Below are positions 44,824 through 57,072 of a DNA stretch of 64,000 bases, piece after piece. Within the stretch, counting starts at the first letter, position 1. Each line of letters begins with the position of its first letter. This stretch comes from Coriolopsis trogii (Eukaryota; Basidiomycota; Agaricomycetes; Polyporales; Polyporaceae): contig JAHYIO010000039.1 of assembly GCA_020543525.1 (NCBI GenBank), positions 682,001 through 746,000 of the forward strand. The letters run 5' to 3'. The notes under the pieces are model-generated. The model was given only the letters and a program-made list of their open reading frames with translations, ran no database searches and had not been told where the DNA came from. Both the position numbers and the translations under genes were made by a program.

Positions 44824-45893
44824 CAATGGGTTGCCCAACACCCAGTCTTGAAGGCGAGGGGTATTTTGCTTGTGAGCGACCTGAAGAGAGTGAGTCAGAG
44901 AACCTGGCTGCGTCACTACTAGTAAGCTGATGAATCCAACCCCAGGGCTGCGTATGGCGCACAAACGTCGAGGACTCTTGTCCTCAATACGCCGTGAAGA
45001 TCCTCGACTCGGAAGGGAACGAAGCCACCTTCTATGAAGAGCTCCATCGACGCGCTAATGTTCGACAAAACCACATCCTTCCCTGCGAGGTTGTGCATTC
45101 CGAGTCGGGTGGCTCAATCTTGCTTATGCCAGCCCTCGATGAGGCCACATCCTTTTGCGCGGAGTGGGACATCTCTCAAATGCTGGAATTCTTCCAGCAA
45201 GTGCTGGAGGTACTGTTGCTCATTCCTTTTTGTATGAGCCGTACTCATGCGTACGTGTTATTCAGGGTGTCGAGTTCCTACATTCCTTGCGCATCGCACA
45301 TATGGTACGTGGGATTGGCATGATGTCGTAGATACTATTGCTCACGACTACCTTTAAAACATATATCTCGGCAACATCATCTGGGCTACTGAGGTGAACA
45401 TCCGAGAGAGCCCCTTTCCGGACCAGCTTGAGAAAGACAGGCTGTACATCATCGACTACGAGCGGTCGGCCTACTATCCCGAGGGTCCCGGCCGTCAAGC
45501 TGCTGTCGACCTGGGCGAGACAGCTACTAAACCTCCACTTGGCATGGAGCGGTTTGATCCCTATGCATGGGACATGTACTGCGTTGGCGACATGCTGTTG
45601 AGCTTCACGAAGGTATGGGTCCGTATTCAACGCTGCTTACACATCGGCTTACCTGTCTACAGACCGCGTACTTCTGGCGATCTCGGCCCTGGCTAGTCGA
45701 CCGCTTGGTCAAATGGATCCTTGGTGACGAACGCGGCTGTACGGGCGTGTGTCGCTGTCGTCCAACGGCGCGCTCTGCACGGATCGTAGTTCAGATTGCT
45801 CTTCACTGTGTTCGTGTGGCAACGATTGTGGCGAAGCCATTTGAATGGCTGTTTCGACTTATGAGCCACGGCACCACAAGTGCACATCGGTAG
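44824..45893 (+). pseudogene. Kinase-like member K, probably inactive
   Basis: Exon 1 is recognisable (QWVAQHPVLKARGILLVSDLKR as a broken run), but its frame meets TGA a few codons upstream, with no ATG. Exon 2 is normal (YAVKIL, ATFYEELH), as is exon 3 (GVEFLHSLRIAHM). At exon 4 the expected AG-GAC is replaced by AAAAC before ATATATCTCGGCAAC, so both the splice acceptor and the HxD aspartate are gone. The rest (LYIIDYERS, WDMYCVG, RGCTGVCRCRPTARSAR) is intact. This reads as a recent pseudogene. Confidence 0.65.
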
Positions 45894-46061
45894 GATACAT
45901 TGTAGTAGAGCTGTCACACAACGGCTATATTCTATACAAGCTCTTGAACGAACAAAGTGTCTACTACTCGCCATGCCGTCAGCGGAACTCGAGCCTGGAG
46001 GCTGGTAAGTCAAGCGACTAGTAGTGACCCCCTCACGCTGCAGATTGTACAAGTGTTCGTA

Positions 46062-48097
46062 TCATCCCTGCGCGACGTCCGCCGCAGCCAGCCACCCCGC
46101 ATAATACGTACACTCCCTCGGGTTCACAGGCCCCTTCTCGCTGCAAAAGTCGAACGTCGGGCAGCGCACGCACGGCGCCTGCGTGACCGCACCCGCCGCC
46201 CGCTCCTGGCGCACCGCGCGGTAGACGTACGCCCCCGCCCCCGCCCCAAAGTCGTCTTGCAGGAACGACGCGGTGACGTCGATCGCTCCTCCTCCTGCTG
46301 CAGGCGAAGACGAGCGTTTGCGCTTCGATTTGGAGCGTGACTTGGATTTGGAGCGTGAGCGCGAGCGGCGGTCGTCGTCCGAGTCCGAATCAGACTCGGA
46401 TTCAGACCCGGAGTCGGAAGAGTCGTGCCGCCGCTTCTTTTTGTGCTTGCGTTTGCTCTTGCTCTTTGAAGACCGCTCGGCGTCGCTCATCTCGACGTCC
46501 TCATCCTCGTCGCTGTCCCTCGAGCGCTTCTTCTTTCGCTTGCGCCGCTCTCGGTCGCTCTCGTCCTCCTCACTGCTGATGGTGCGACTCTTGCTCTTGG
46601 CCTTCTTCCGCTTCTTGCGCCTCTCGCGCTCGTTCTCGCTATCCGAGTCAGAGTCCGAGGCCGAAACGGACGGGGAGGACGAACGACTGCGCCTGCTCCG
46701 TTTGCGGTCGCGTTTGGGGGTGTCTTCGTCACGGTCCTTGCGCTTGCGTTTGCGCTCTTTGCTCTTTGAGCTGCTGCCGCGCTCGTCGTCGCTGCCATCT
46801 GACGCACGATCTCCGTTCGTGTCCCACAACGTAGCGCCGAAGGCTGGGACCTGCCACAATGAGGATGGGCGGTGAGCATAAAGACAAGATGGCAGTGAGA
46901 CGCGATAGACATACCCGCTCGATGTCTCCGTCGAGGACGAGAACGTTGAGGAGCATCTCGACATGCTCGACAGAGAGCTCCGTTTCGGTTATGCGACTTT
47001 TGCTGAGGAACGTGAGGATCTGCTGGGCGGTGGGATATGAGGGAGCATCGGAAATGGCATAGAGAGGTTGGTTCGATGAAGACGAGTCGGCGCTCTTATG
47101 TTTTGGCGTGCACTGTGCAAAATTATGACCCACATGTAGGATAGAACGGGTGTGCGAGGCAAGACGGACGTACGCGATCACGTATGAAGCGGAGACATGC
47201 GCTGCAGAGCAGTTTGATGAACTCAGTGTCCAGCTCATTGTCGGTATACCAGGGACCACCGGTCATCTCAGTAGAGGGTTCGAGATGATAGAGCATGTAA
47301 ATTTTGCGCGTTGGGTACTAGAACGTGTTACTGGCATGTATGCGACACGAATGCCGGATTCTTACCTTCACGGACTTGACAGCTTTGACAAGTTGCTTCT
47401 GTACCAAAGACTTGAGACACCTGTCGATCACGGTCTGGTGCAGCTCCGTTTTAGCCTTGAGATGCTTCGTCCAAATGCCTGAAATTGATTGAGTCAATCA
47501 GACTAGCTCAACACCGACGCCAAAACACAATCGCTGTATGGCACCACATACAGGCACACAAGGGGCACGGAAGGATATGTACTGAAATGTTCTCGCCACT
47601 TACCTTCATTTTTGGCGGCTTGAATATAGCTGAGGATCATCGATTCCTCCCCACTCATGTCCTTCTTGCTTTACCACCATCACGATCCTCATGAACACCA
47701 CAGACGCTTGCACAAGGTATGAGCACTTACACATCAAGTTCCTTCTTCTGCACCGCGCGGAACGACAGGGCACCCTTCGTATCCTTCAGGGCCTTCAAGA
47801 GACCCTACTTGTCCACGACGCGTCCAACCCCGCTCAACAACGCGAAACATGACTTGTATAGAACTCACTGTTCCGAGGAGGAAGTTGAGGGCAGCCGTGC
47901 GCGCTGCGGCATCTGGAACGAGAGTCTCGCATTCCTTCTGCGTTAGTGTCTAAATGTCGTCCAGATCAAAGGTGGTCGACTTGAGTACCGCGCATGTATG
48001 GGAGAGTACCGTGAGGACGCACCTTTTTCGCGTCGGCGAGGGCAGCCTGGTGCAGCTTCTGCTCGAGAGCGTTGAGCTTCCTACCGCTGCCGCTCAT
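46062..48097 (-). CDS. RPC34: RNA polymerase III subunit RPC6/RPC34
   Basis: Start ATG 48097 (MSGSGRKLNALEQKLHQ). Winged-helix sequence follows (HQTVIDRCLKSLVQKQLVKAV), then the family hallmark TGGPWYTDNELDTEFIKLLC and SDAPSYPTAQQILTFLSKS. After VLDGDIERV there is an unusually long charged insert of KR/SR/DS-rich repeats (46,300-46,800). The C-terminus carries the cysteines of the expected 4Fe-4S cluster, APCVRCPTFDFC...C, and ends at 46062. It acts in the Pol III heterotrimer that opens promoters for tRNA and 5S genes. It is an essential single-copy type of gene and lies convergent to the kinase-like array. Confidence 0.88.
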
Positions 48098-48333
48098 TGT
48101 GGCAATGTCTGCCTCGACACGCGCAAATGGGAGAGAATGCGAAGAGAGAGTCGTGAGGAGAGAAGGAAAAGACTTGGTGGATGGATGCAGCCGAGTCTGG
48201 CGGTGAAGCGCCCGTGGTCAGAGACACGCGCGCGTGATGACGTCCATCCTCCCTTCTCTCTACTCACCATCTAAGTTATGCTCTGCTCGCCCTCACCCAC
48301 TCCTTGATCACTCCTTGACCAGCTCCAAACACC

Positions 48334-49273
48334 ATGTCTCACGCAGCTTCAGCCAGCACTTGCGATCCTGTGAAGCACCAAACTCCCGAGACCGAGGACG
48401 ACGATCTCCTCGCCGACTACTTTGAGAAGAGCGCAACCGCCGTGAGGGACACGTTCGGACGGTGAGTTTCCATGCATATAGCCCACATTATACGCCCTCA
48501 CGCAGTTGCATTGCGTGAAGTTTTGAGCAGAGCATTGCTCGCCCTTTCGTCGACTATGTCCTCGTCTCCTTCCGCAAGCGACCAATCCGCTCCGTGCGTG
48601 CTTGTACTGCCCACTATTCGACGGGTCGCTAAACTGCGTATACGAATCACTTGCCTAGACGTTTGTGGCATTTTATTTCACTCTCAGTGCCCTTCCTGTG
48701 CTGTCCTTCATGTGAGTTAAGCATACACCTCTGGTGGGCGACTACATGCGTTGAACATATATCCTTCACCTCATTACAGAGGTTTCTCGCTCTTTGTCTT
48801 CGCGACTTTTGTATTCCTAGGTATTGCAGCTGCTATCCTCGGCGCATCTTGCGCGGTCGGTTTTTTCGGTGAGTTCTCGCATCCTGCTTTTGTACCACCA
48901 ACACGGAAAGCTCACGGTTGACGCGTCTCCAGGATTCTGGCTTGCGTGCATGCTCATATTCTTCCTCTTCCTTTCCTTCAATCTCACCGTCAGCGCGCTG
49001 GCCACATACGGATTAGTCCAGTTCGTTCTCCGCGCCCGCCAGGACGGCTCGCGCGCGGCGCTCTCCGCACTCGCGGACGACACACGGGCACAGTTCTCTT
49101 TTGTTCGTGGACGAAAGCCTCGCGCGCGTCCCACTACCCAGGGAGCCAAAGCAGAGCCGGAGAGCGAGACGGATACTCTCGTGATCGTAGGGTCCTCATC
49201 ACTAGAGACGGAGGCGCAGAGCAGCGCATTGGGGGAGAAGGTGCCTGGAGTGCCTATCGATGTCTCTGCGTAG
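48334..49273 (+). CDS. Promethin-like small membrane protein (tentative)
   Basis: Start ATG 48334 (MSHAASASTCDPVK). Exon 1 ends AVRDTFGR. Later exons give consecutive hydrophobic segments: FVAFYFTLSALPVLSFM, FSLFVFATFVFLGIAAAILG, then FWLACMLIFFLFLSF and LTVSALATYGLVQFVL, followed by a hydrophilic acidic tail. Clustered membrane hairpins with short loops suggest the promethin/LDAF group that sits at ER-lipid droplet junctions, but I see no decisive motif. Other small ER membrane proteins remain possible. Confidence 0.6.
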
Positions 49274-50065
49274 GTTGGCTTTGAATCTCTTCAGCAATTC
49301 CTGGGCGTGGACTTGGACTGTGTGTATGATACTCGTGCATTCACTAGTCGTCGCGTGTAGCATGTCTTACAATGCGGTAGCTCCTCGCTACTGGGGTATG
49401 GACCCTTTGCTCGCGGTATGCGAACTCGGCATGTCGACTCAATGCATATGCTCGACTTTGAAGGTCCCCACCGCGAACGACCGTGCCCTCGACGGCATTA
49501 CCCGATCATGCAGTTGTGTCTATCCGTCACACTCGACATTGAAAGCATCGAATCTCGCTTCAAACCACCATAACCAAGGTCAGACTTCTGCCCTTTATGA
49601 GGCTCGTCGCCTCCACAGGCACATCATCCCTCAATTCAAAGCGGCTTGACCTGTCCGCAACAATATTGGTGGCTAAGCTCGGCGGAACCAGCATCAGTGA
49701 CAATGTCGGACATCTCTCTGTATGTCCTCATTATCGAACGAGCCACGAACACTGTCCCCCTCGGAAACGGAGAGAGCACAGACACATTCTGCTGTGAATA
49801 CGCTAGCTATCATACAACTATGTCCCTCCTTGACTCTGCTAAGACGATCTGGCCACAAGGTTCGGCGCTTTTCAGGCTTAGTCTTCGACGTCGATCTCCG
49901 TCCAAGCCTATGAAGACCTGGCTGAACCGCAGTCTTCTCGACATTGTCACATAAGGCGAGTTGTGGTTCAAGCTCAAGGTTAGAGGGCACAGAAGTCTCG
50001 GTTTCAAAAACGGAATATCTCGGACTAGACGAAACCTATTCTCAGGTTGCTACCCACTAACCGCC
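49274..50065. other. Intergenic, no supported gene
   Basis: About 790 bp between the membrane-protein gene and biotin-protein ligase. Nothing recognisable. Confidence 0.5.
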
Positions 50066-52287
50066 ATGAACGTCCTCGTCTACTCTGGGCCAGATGTGGA
50101 CTCCAGCACCCACTCCAACACCTTCTCCTCCTTGCGGGCACTCCTCAATCCGAACTATGCTGTACAAACGGTGACCTCGCAAGCTCTCGCGTCGCACCCT
50201 TGGACGGCCTCGTGTGCGCTGCTCGTCCTACCTTCCTTCACCGAGACCGCCCCGCCCTCAGACTCCGTGCACTCCAGCGCAAGCATCCCTCTCAACCTCC
50301 CAGCCAGCAAAGAAATTCAGCGGTACGTAGCGAACGGCGGGTCGCTCCTCGCGTTCGGAGCCGCCCTGCGCATATCCCGGGGTGCAACAAACTCCATCCC
50401 GTTATCGACGCAGATCGCGGGGATCGCCTTGAGCGATGCACACCGCCCGCCTAGCACACAACGCGGGCGACCCAAACTCACGCTCGAGGACCCGGATACC
50501 GGGTTGCGCTTCGAGCTCGGGCTCCCTGGGGTATCTCCGACTGAACAGGCAAGCCTGGCGCTCGTGGACGGCGCGCGCGTCGGGGATGTTGCCCGGGAAG
50601 GCGACCTCGATCTTGCAGAACTTCCGGAGCAACACAAGGAGCGCGTCGAGGTGCTGGGACACCTCACGCCCGCTTCGGACCCCGACCCAAGCCAGGCGAC
50701 GATCCCTGTAGGCATCCAGGCGCATGTCGGGCGGGGTAAGGCCGCGTTCTGGGGCCTGCGTTTAGAGGTCTCCCAACCTGGCACAGAGCATGGGACGGGG
50801 GCGACCCAAGCTCTGAAACTGACCCTATCCAAGCTCGGGTTGAGCGTGCCTTCACCTGAGGCGGGTGGAGCCGCTCGCCCGACTCCTCAGCTTCTCAGCG
50901 GTGCTCCATGGCGTTCAGGCGTTGTCGGTGCCATTCTCAGTGCTCTGGAGATCCCTTCGAATCTGGAGGAGGCGATCGAGCTGAACGACACCAACGACAA
51001 GTTCTTGTTTCACTCGCAGGCGCAGGCTACGCATGCGTTCGCAGAAGCGCAGAGGACAGCGTATCCCGCGCCATCCGTCCTCAAACACGTCGTTGTCTAC
51101 AGCGGCAAGAGTCTTCCTCCGCGAGAGCTCACCCCTCGCTTTGATATTGCGACGTACTACGACGAGCTGGCCAAGGCGCGCGCCGAGCGAGGGTGTCCGG
51201 TAGACTACCCTGACGGCGGATGGGGCGTTGGGGAGGCACTGCTGTACACGGAGATCATCACCAGCACGCAAACGATGCTAGACAAGTGAGTGGCTGCGCA
51301 CCGTCTGCAAAAGAGAGAAGACTCACTCATGGTGTGGATGCCATGCAGGAACAATCGCCTCCTGACCACCCTCCCTACGCCTTTGGTGTCGGTGGCGTCC
51401 GCCCAGCTCACAGGCCGGGGCCGGGGCGGGAACGTATGGCTCTCTCCGCCTGGCTGCCTGATGTTCTCCCTCCTCCTCCGGCTCCCCCTCAGCTCGTTCC
51501 CAGCCTCGAAGATCGTGTTCGTGCAGTACCTCGTGGCACTCGCCGTGGCGGAAGCGTGCCGCGCAGAGAGCGTGCTCGGGGACGAATGCGGCGCGCATGT
51601 CCGGCTCAAATGGCCGAACGATCTCTACATGGTATCCCGCGACGGTGCGCAGAAGAAGATCGGGGGCGTGCTCGTCAACACCAGCTTTGGGGCCGGGCGG
51701 GTCGACATCGTCGTCGGTGAGTCTCTCTCTCTCTCTCCCGGTCCCGCTCGTACTCGACGAAGACTGACTTCCGACCCGACAACGCGCAGGTTGTGGAATC
51801 AACGTGCTCACCGCGCCGCCCCTCCCCGCGCTCGCTGAGCTCGTCCCGGACGGAGGCGAACGGCCCCTGCCCACCCTGGAACGCACCCTGGCGGCGATCA
51901 TGGCCCGCTTCGAGCGCATGTGGGCCGAGTTCGTGCGCGAGCGCGGCTCGTTTGCGCCCTTCATGGACCTCTACCTCGATCGTTGGCTTCACTCGTACGT
52001 CCTCCTCTTTCCTCCCTTCTTTTTCCTCCTCTGATGCTCACGCACGCTTTCTGGCGACGGTGACTGATGCCTGTAGCGACCAACTGGTGACGCTGACGAC
52101 GGTGAGCCCGCCGCGCAAAGTGCGCATCGTCGGCATCACGCCCGAGCACGGCCTCCTCCGCACGCTCCCCGAGCGCGACGCCTGGTCTGATGCTGGAGGC
52201 GGAACGGGGGTCGAGTATATCGACCTGCAGCCAGACGGGAACAGCTTCGACCTCATGGCGGGGCTCATCAAGACGAAGACGACATAG
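50066..52287 (+). CDS. BPL1: Biotin-protein ligase
   Basis: Start ATG 50066 (MNVLVYSGPDVDS) in a good context (CCGCC before ATG); about 665 residues over four exons, near the yeast length. The N-terminal part is the glutamine-amidotransferase-like domain typical of eukaryotic ligases (LLVLPS, ANGGSLLAFGAALR). The catalytic part shows GRGRGGNVWLSPPGC (biotin/ATP loop), VRLKWPNDLY, KIGGVLVNTS and GCGINV, then the C-terminal SH3-like domain. It biotinylates carboxylases such as acetyl-CoA and pyruvate carboxylase. Confidence 0.93.
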
Positions 52288-53521
52288 CTCCATGACTTAC
52301 TTCCGTGGCACGCACGCGTACAAGCAACTTCTGGGGCGGCTTCTAGGCTATCGGGGCGTGGTGTGGTAGGATTTGGTCATGTTTCGGAAGGTGCAGGTAC
52401 GGGTGGAAGCCGCGAACGTGAAGATCCCTTAGCATTCGGGATGATGCAAGATCTGTTGACTACGCGTAAGGAGAAACAACGCGGAGTGGGATGGTGTGGA
52501 TCTAGGACAAAGCCAGATCCTGTATCAGTATCAGTTTTGTTGTTGTGAATCCGAGGGCAGATCCGGGAGCCCTGAAGGTCTCTCGCTTGATCAATTCTTA
52601 CTTACTTACGATCTCGAGGTCGTGAGGCTTGGTCGGTCGCATATAGCGTGCTGCGTACGACGTGTGGTCTAATGTGCAAAGTCCGAATCCCGACGAACTC
52701 CTAGATCCTTCTTCGCACTGTCGTTGCTGCGCATTCGACAGCCACAATCAAGGGTTCAAGCTCATGAACGTTCAAGGGTCCAGGATAAGTTACGCCACTG
52801 AACATCATCGGAAAAGACACGAGCTGAGGAGGTTTGCGTACGAATGAAGCGGGAAGTTCAGAACCGCCGCGTCGCATACGTATTCCGTGGCAGTCACCAG
52901 TGCGGTCGGCCAGCCTGAGTGCGATCAACTCTGTTGCCTGTAGAACGACTCTACATTTATAGTACATCTACAGACACAGACACGCGGGATAACTCAGTAG
53001 CCATGTAACTAGACAGTGTTCCGCAGAGTACTAGTCCGAATACACCGGTGCACAGCAAATCCATATAGACAGGAAAATCGAATAGAACCCACACGCAGCT
53101 TCGTCCCTCTGCTCCCGATATCTAAACTGAAAGCTTGACCGTGGGTGGAGGTTCTCAGCTGGTTCCAGCGAGCGAGCCGACGATGCGCAAAGGTTCCAAG
53201 CCGGAAGTTGCAACCGACACCAACGGCGGAGATACCAACAATTCGCAGCATGTCGAGCAACAGGACCCTACCCTTCCCCACTCGGAGATAGCAGTTCGGA
53301 GTACGACCCACCTAATGACCCAGAGCCATAGGTGGGTCAGCCAATCAACCGGAGCAGCAGCCTGAGATCCCCGTACGCCAATACGCATGTATTCATATCG
53401 CCAACTTGGATCGCGCAGGCCCCGAGCCCGGACGTCGACATCGAGCAAACCGACATTCAGCCAGGCTCATCCGGAACACGTCCCTGCGACCCTGCGACCC
53501 CACTCAGATCCAACGACCCAC
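52288..53521. other. Intergenic, no supported gene
   Basis: About 1.2 kb between converging genes. Short frames only; both terminators are expected here. Confidence 0.5.
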
Positions 53522-55462
53522 TCAGACCCCGGCCAGCACAGTCGCAGCAGCAACGACCGCTGGAGCGCCTGACTGTGACAGAGTCTGTGACTGTGACAGC
53601 GGGGGCGGCGGCGCCCCACTCCCTCTCCCCGCACGCTCGAGGCTCCCGTCGACGAGCTCGTACGCCGGCCGGTACTTGGGCGCACACGTACACTCTGTCT
53701 CCCCCGCCTCCCCGTTGGCCTTCGCGTTCGCAGGTGAGGTCAACGTCGGCTCCCCAGTACACATTTCCGCCGGGTTCCGGTGCAACACCTCGAGCGTCCC
53801 GTGCCCGTTGCACCTCTCTATCCGGCCCTCTCCCGGGGTGAACTGCGGCTGTGTCTGTGACGGCTTGTGAGGATGCGGATGCGGATGCGAGGGTGAGGGC
53901 GAAGGCGACTGGGACTGAGACTGAGACTGGACGAGCTGCGGGTCCGTCCCGTCCGCGTAGCACATCTGGCCCGGCACGCCCTCGACGTGTGTCAGCTCCG
54001 CGTGGTGCGGGATCGGGTCTCTAATCTGTGTCCGTGTAGGGGCTGGTGCCGAGGTAGAGGAGGAAGCAGATGGGGGTGAGGGAGCAGGGGGTGCGGACGG
54101 TTCGCCTATGCACATCGCGCCTGGGCTGCTGCCGTTCAGGACGACGAGGGAGTCGGGGAGGAGTTGTATCGGCTCTGACGACGAAGTCGAGGACGACGCT
54201 GTTGTTATTGACGAGACGACGTTGACGGAGGTACCGTTGGGTTGGCGCGGGGGTTGCTGCTTGGACGATAAGGCGGACGGCCCTCCTGTTGAGCTGGAGT
54301 TTGAGATACGTCCGCAAGTACACGACTCGGGAGCACGGAGGGCGGGGTTGGGGAAAGTATTGTAGGTCGAGCCGAGGGATGTGTACCTTCACAACCACGG
54401 CCCCAGCAACAATCAGTGACTTGAGCAAGACAAGCGCAAGGTGCGGTACTCACCCTTCGTCGTAGAGACTACAGTAAGGGACGCGGAACCGCTTGAGGTA
54501 GGCCCACACGTCCGCGTACTCCCAATTTATGATCGGGTTGACGCGCACGAAGCGCGGCCAACCAGGGTCCGTTGGGTTGCGGAACCCGAGCTTTGCTAGA
54601 GCGAGCCACAAAGTTCCGATGAGCACGTGAACGTCAAACGTCACATAGAAAAGAGACGGGACCGGCTACACCCTGAGCGAGAAGCAGTAGTGGCGGCATG
54701 TACGCGCGTACGCGCTGCTGATGCGCGTCCCATCTGGACGGATAGACGCACAGACAGGGATTGATGTTTGATGTGCGCAGGGGGGTGGCGAGATGGGAAA
54801 GCGATGATGGGAGTGATATCACGTACCTCCGTGTGGGTCAGATCTGCGAGTGCCGATGAGGATGGCCTCTATATGCGGAAAGCGCGACTTGTAAAGCTCG
54901 AGAGCGAGGCGCATGCCCTCGCCACCTTTCATATGCTTTTGGTTCTCGGGGATGGGAGAGAGGGCTGATCCCGGCGTCGGGACGGTCTCGACAGGTAATG
55001 CGGGGTTCTGTGGCGGAGGACAGTGGAAGAGGTCGAGGTAGTAGCCGGATGCGGCGTGGTCGATGAATGTCTCGAGCTCGGGGAAGGGAGAGGGTACGGG
55101 GATGTAGACTGCTGGGAGGGATGGCGGACGGGCCCCAGGGGAAGTACGACGTCCAAGGCTCGCAGCGACGAGGTGAAGAAGTACAGTACCTTTGAAATAT
55201 GGTGTGAATGTGTTGCGAGCCGAGCTAGAGAGACGTTACGCACAGTCCTTTCCTCCGTTGAAACTCAGGGATACATGGTTCTGACTATGTGTTCGTTCAT
55301 GAGCACCCAGTTTATAGAGCAAAATGCAGTGACGTACCCCCATAACTCGAACGCTTCGTCGATAACTCCCAGAGCCTCCTTGACGGGCGCGGCGAGAGGA
55401 TCGTCGGAAGCAGCCAAGGCATACACTTCCCGAGCAATCGCAGCGTAGTCGACCTTTTCCAT
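53522..55462 (-). CDS. FAD1: FAD synthase (FMN adenylyltransferase, PAPS-reductase fold)
   Basis: Start ATG 55462 ([17 protein letters not shown]). A short exon carries the P-loop FNGGKDC, followed by TVLLHL. Then [28 protein letters not shown], then [30 protein letters not shown] and [14 protein letters not shown], the family's substrate loop. It converts FMN and ATP to FAD. After the conserved NPAL the protein continues in a very long Ser/Pro/Thr-rich stretch, including QSQSQSQS and HPHPHPH, before a short conserved end ([17 protein letters not shown]). Family members are usually about 300 residues; this one is close to twice that. Confidence 0.88.
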
Positions 55463-56064
55463 AGCGATGGTAGCAACTGATGTGTATGTCTGAGACCGTC
55501 GAGGTAATGAAAGAAGAGAGGAAGGACGTCGAGCTCGGAGTAAGGCTTGTGCTGTGGGATTGGAAGCCAGAAAGTTCCGTGAGTGACTGCGTGCGGGAGC
55601 TCCGGTGGACGGAGATAGAGTCCTATTGGCACGCGCGTACCCACTGCGGCTCCCACGGAGGATATCTGGCGCACTTGTCGTGACTCGTCGCGCCAAAGCG
55701 TGCGTGTCGTAGCAGCAAATGTGGGGAGAGGAGAGTCCAAGACTGCAAGAGATGGATTCAGTCTCGGAGTGGACGCGCGAGTGCACAAATCGGCCGGCAA
55801 GATCTCCCCGCAAGCCTACTTAGTCACCGTCACACAGCACATGACCGCGTCTTAATCATCCTGTCACGCGTTCTCTTCCACTTGACTCGTCTCGCTCGAT
55901 GGCACACCCACGATCCGGAGCGTTCGCAAAACGCTTTGTTCATTCACAAATCTACTCACACCGCCCCATATACAAATTTAATAGTCGAGTGCTAGTACAC
56001 GTGTACACGCCTAAAATCTTCGAATGCAAGACCAACACAGAGCTCGAAACTTGAAACTCGTCAG
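55463..56064. other. Intergenic, no supported gene
   Basis: Promoter region of the FAD synthase gene; no other feature visible. Confidence 0.45.
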
Positions 56065-56629
56065 TCAGTTTAGTTCAAATACCCGACGGTGACATGTTTG
56101 ACGTCGGGATTGGATTCGTCGCTGACCACCTGATATGGCCAGCCTTAAATTGTTGAAGTTTGTCAAATCGCCTCGAGGTCGAAGCTCCTGGCAGAGACCC
56201 ACCGCCACGTTGCGGAGGGCTGCACAGTGACATGAGTGTGTGCGGAGGTGGGAGGATATGCATGGCACTCACAGAGCGCAACTATGATGCGAACTTTGTC
56301 GCATTTCCGTACTATGTCGTCTATCAACCGTCAACTGTTGCAGTGCGCTCAACAGTTTATTCATGTCGGGGTGCCATGTATGGGTTTGACTGCGTTTGGA
56401 AGCTCCGGAGCTGTGGCGAGGACGCAGAGGATGACCTCTGCGGTCTTGAACCTGAGCCATTGGAGAAACAGGAGGGTGTAGGCGGTGCCAAAGGTGCTGG
56501 TGTCAAAGGTGACGTAGTCGATGTACAGCTCGGTGAGGTTCGAATACAAGCACCATTGCAGGATATATGCAGGTCCATCCCAATAGATGACCAGGAGGTC
56601 TGAGACCCCTGTTGAGCATTCACAATCAA
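56065..56629 (-). pseudogene. F-box/LRR-like C-terminal remnant (tentative)
   Basis: The minus strand reads NLTELYIDYVTFDTSTFG and a following leucine-rich stretch, in the style of basidiomycete F-box proteins, then continues in other frames to a stop near 56,065. No F-box or complete exon chain is visible upstream to 57,072. Low confidence. Confidence 0.3.
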
Positions 56630-57072
56630 TCAGTCCTCGACCTTATGTCCATGAACGCTGTGATGAGTACTGTACCCGACATGGATGGTATCAGGAGAGA
56701 ACCGCAGTGGTTGGTAACACGTTGCGATGGATGACTGCGAGACAGCGGCGTTAGTTGCATGAGTGGAGACGAAAACTTGGTGATGAAGGATGTGCGGTAG
56801 GACTGTGCGTATATATACTTGAACAGAGAGTGCTCGCCACAATTGGAATGTAAAGGCGACCCTTGAGAATGGAGAGCGCCGTTCGTGCTCAGTGTTGCTA
56901 CCGGGCGGTCTGTCTCAGTATATTCCAATTGTAGCATAGATGTAGGCGTGTTATGATGAAGTCTGACGACACGTATGCAGAGCAATATGAAACGTAGCTG
57001 AGGAACCTCGATGAATATGAGGACAGGAAATACCGATGTGAGCGTGCTCACCTTCCAAGTTCCAATTGGCAT

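Noticed and set aside
46273..46875. 200-codon plus-strand Ser/Arg/Leu-rich frame
   Set aside because: It is the antisense shadow of the RPC34 charged insert; the minus strand has the conserved protein on both sides.
53457..53963. Frames in both directions over the low-complexity FAD synthase region
   Set aside because: Open only because of biased composition; the enzyme's exon frame explains the region.
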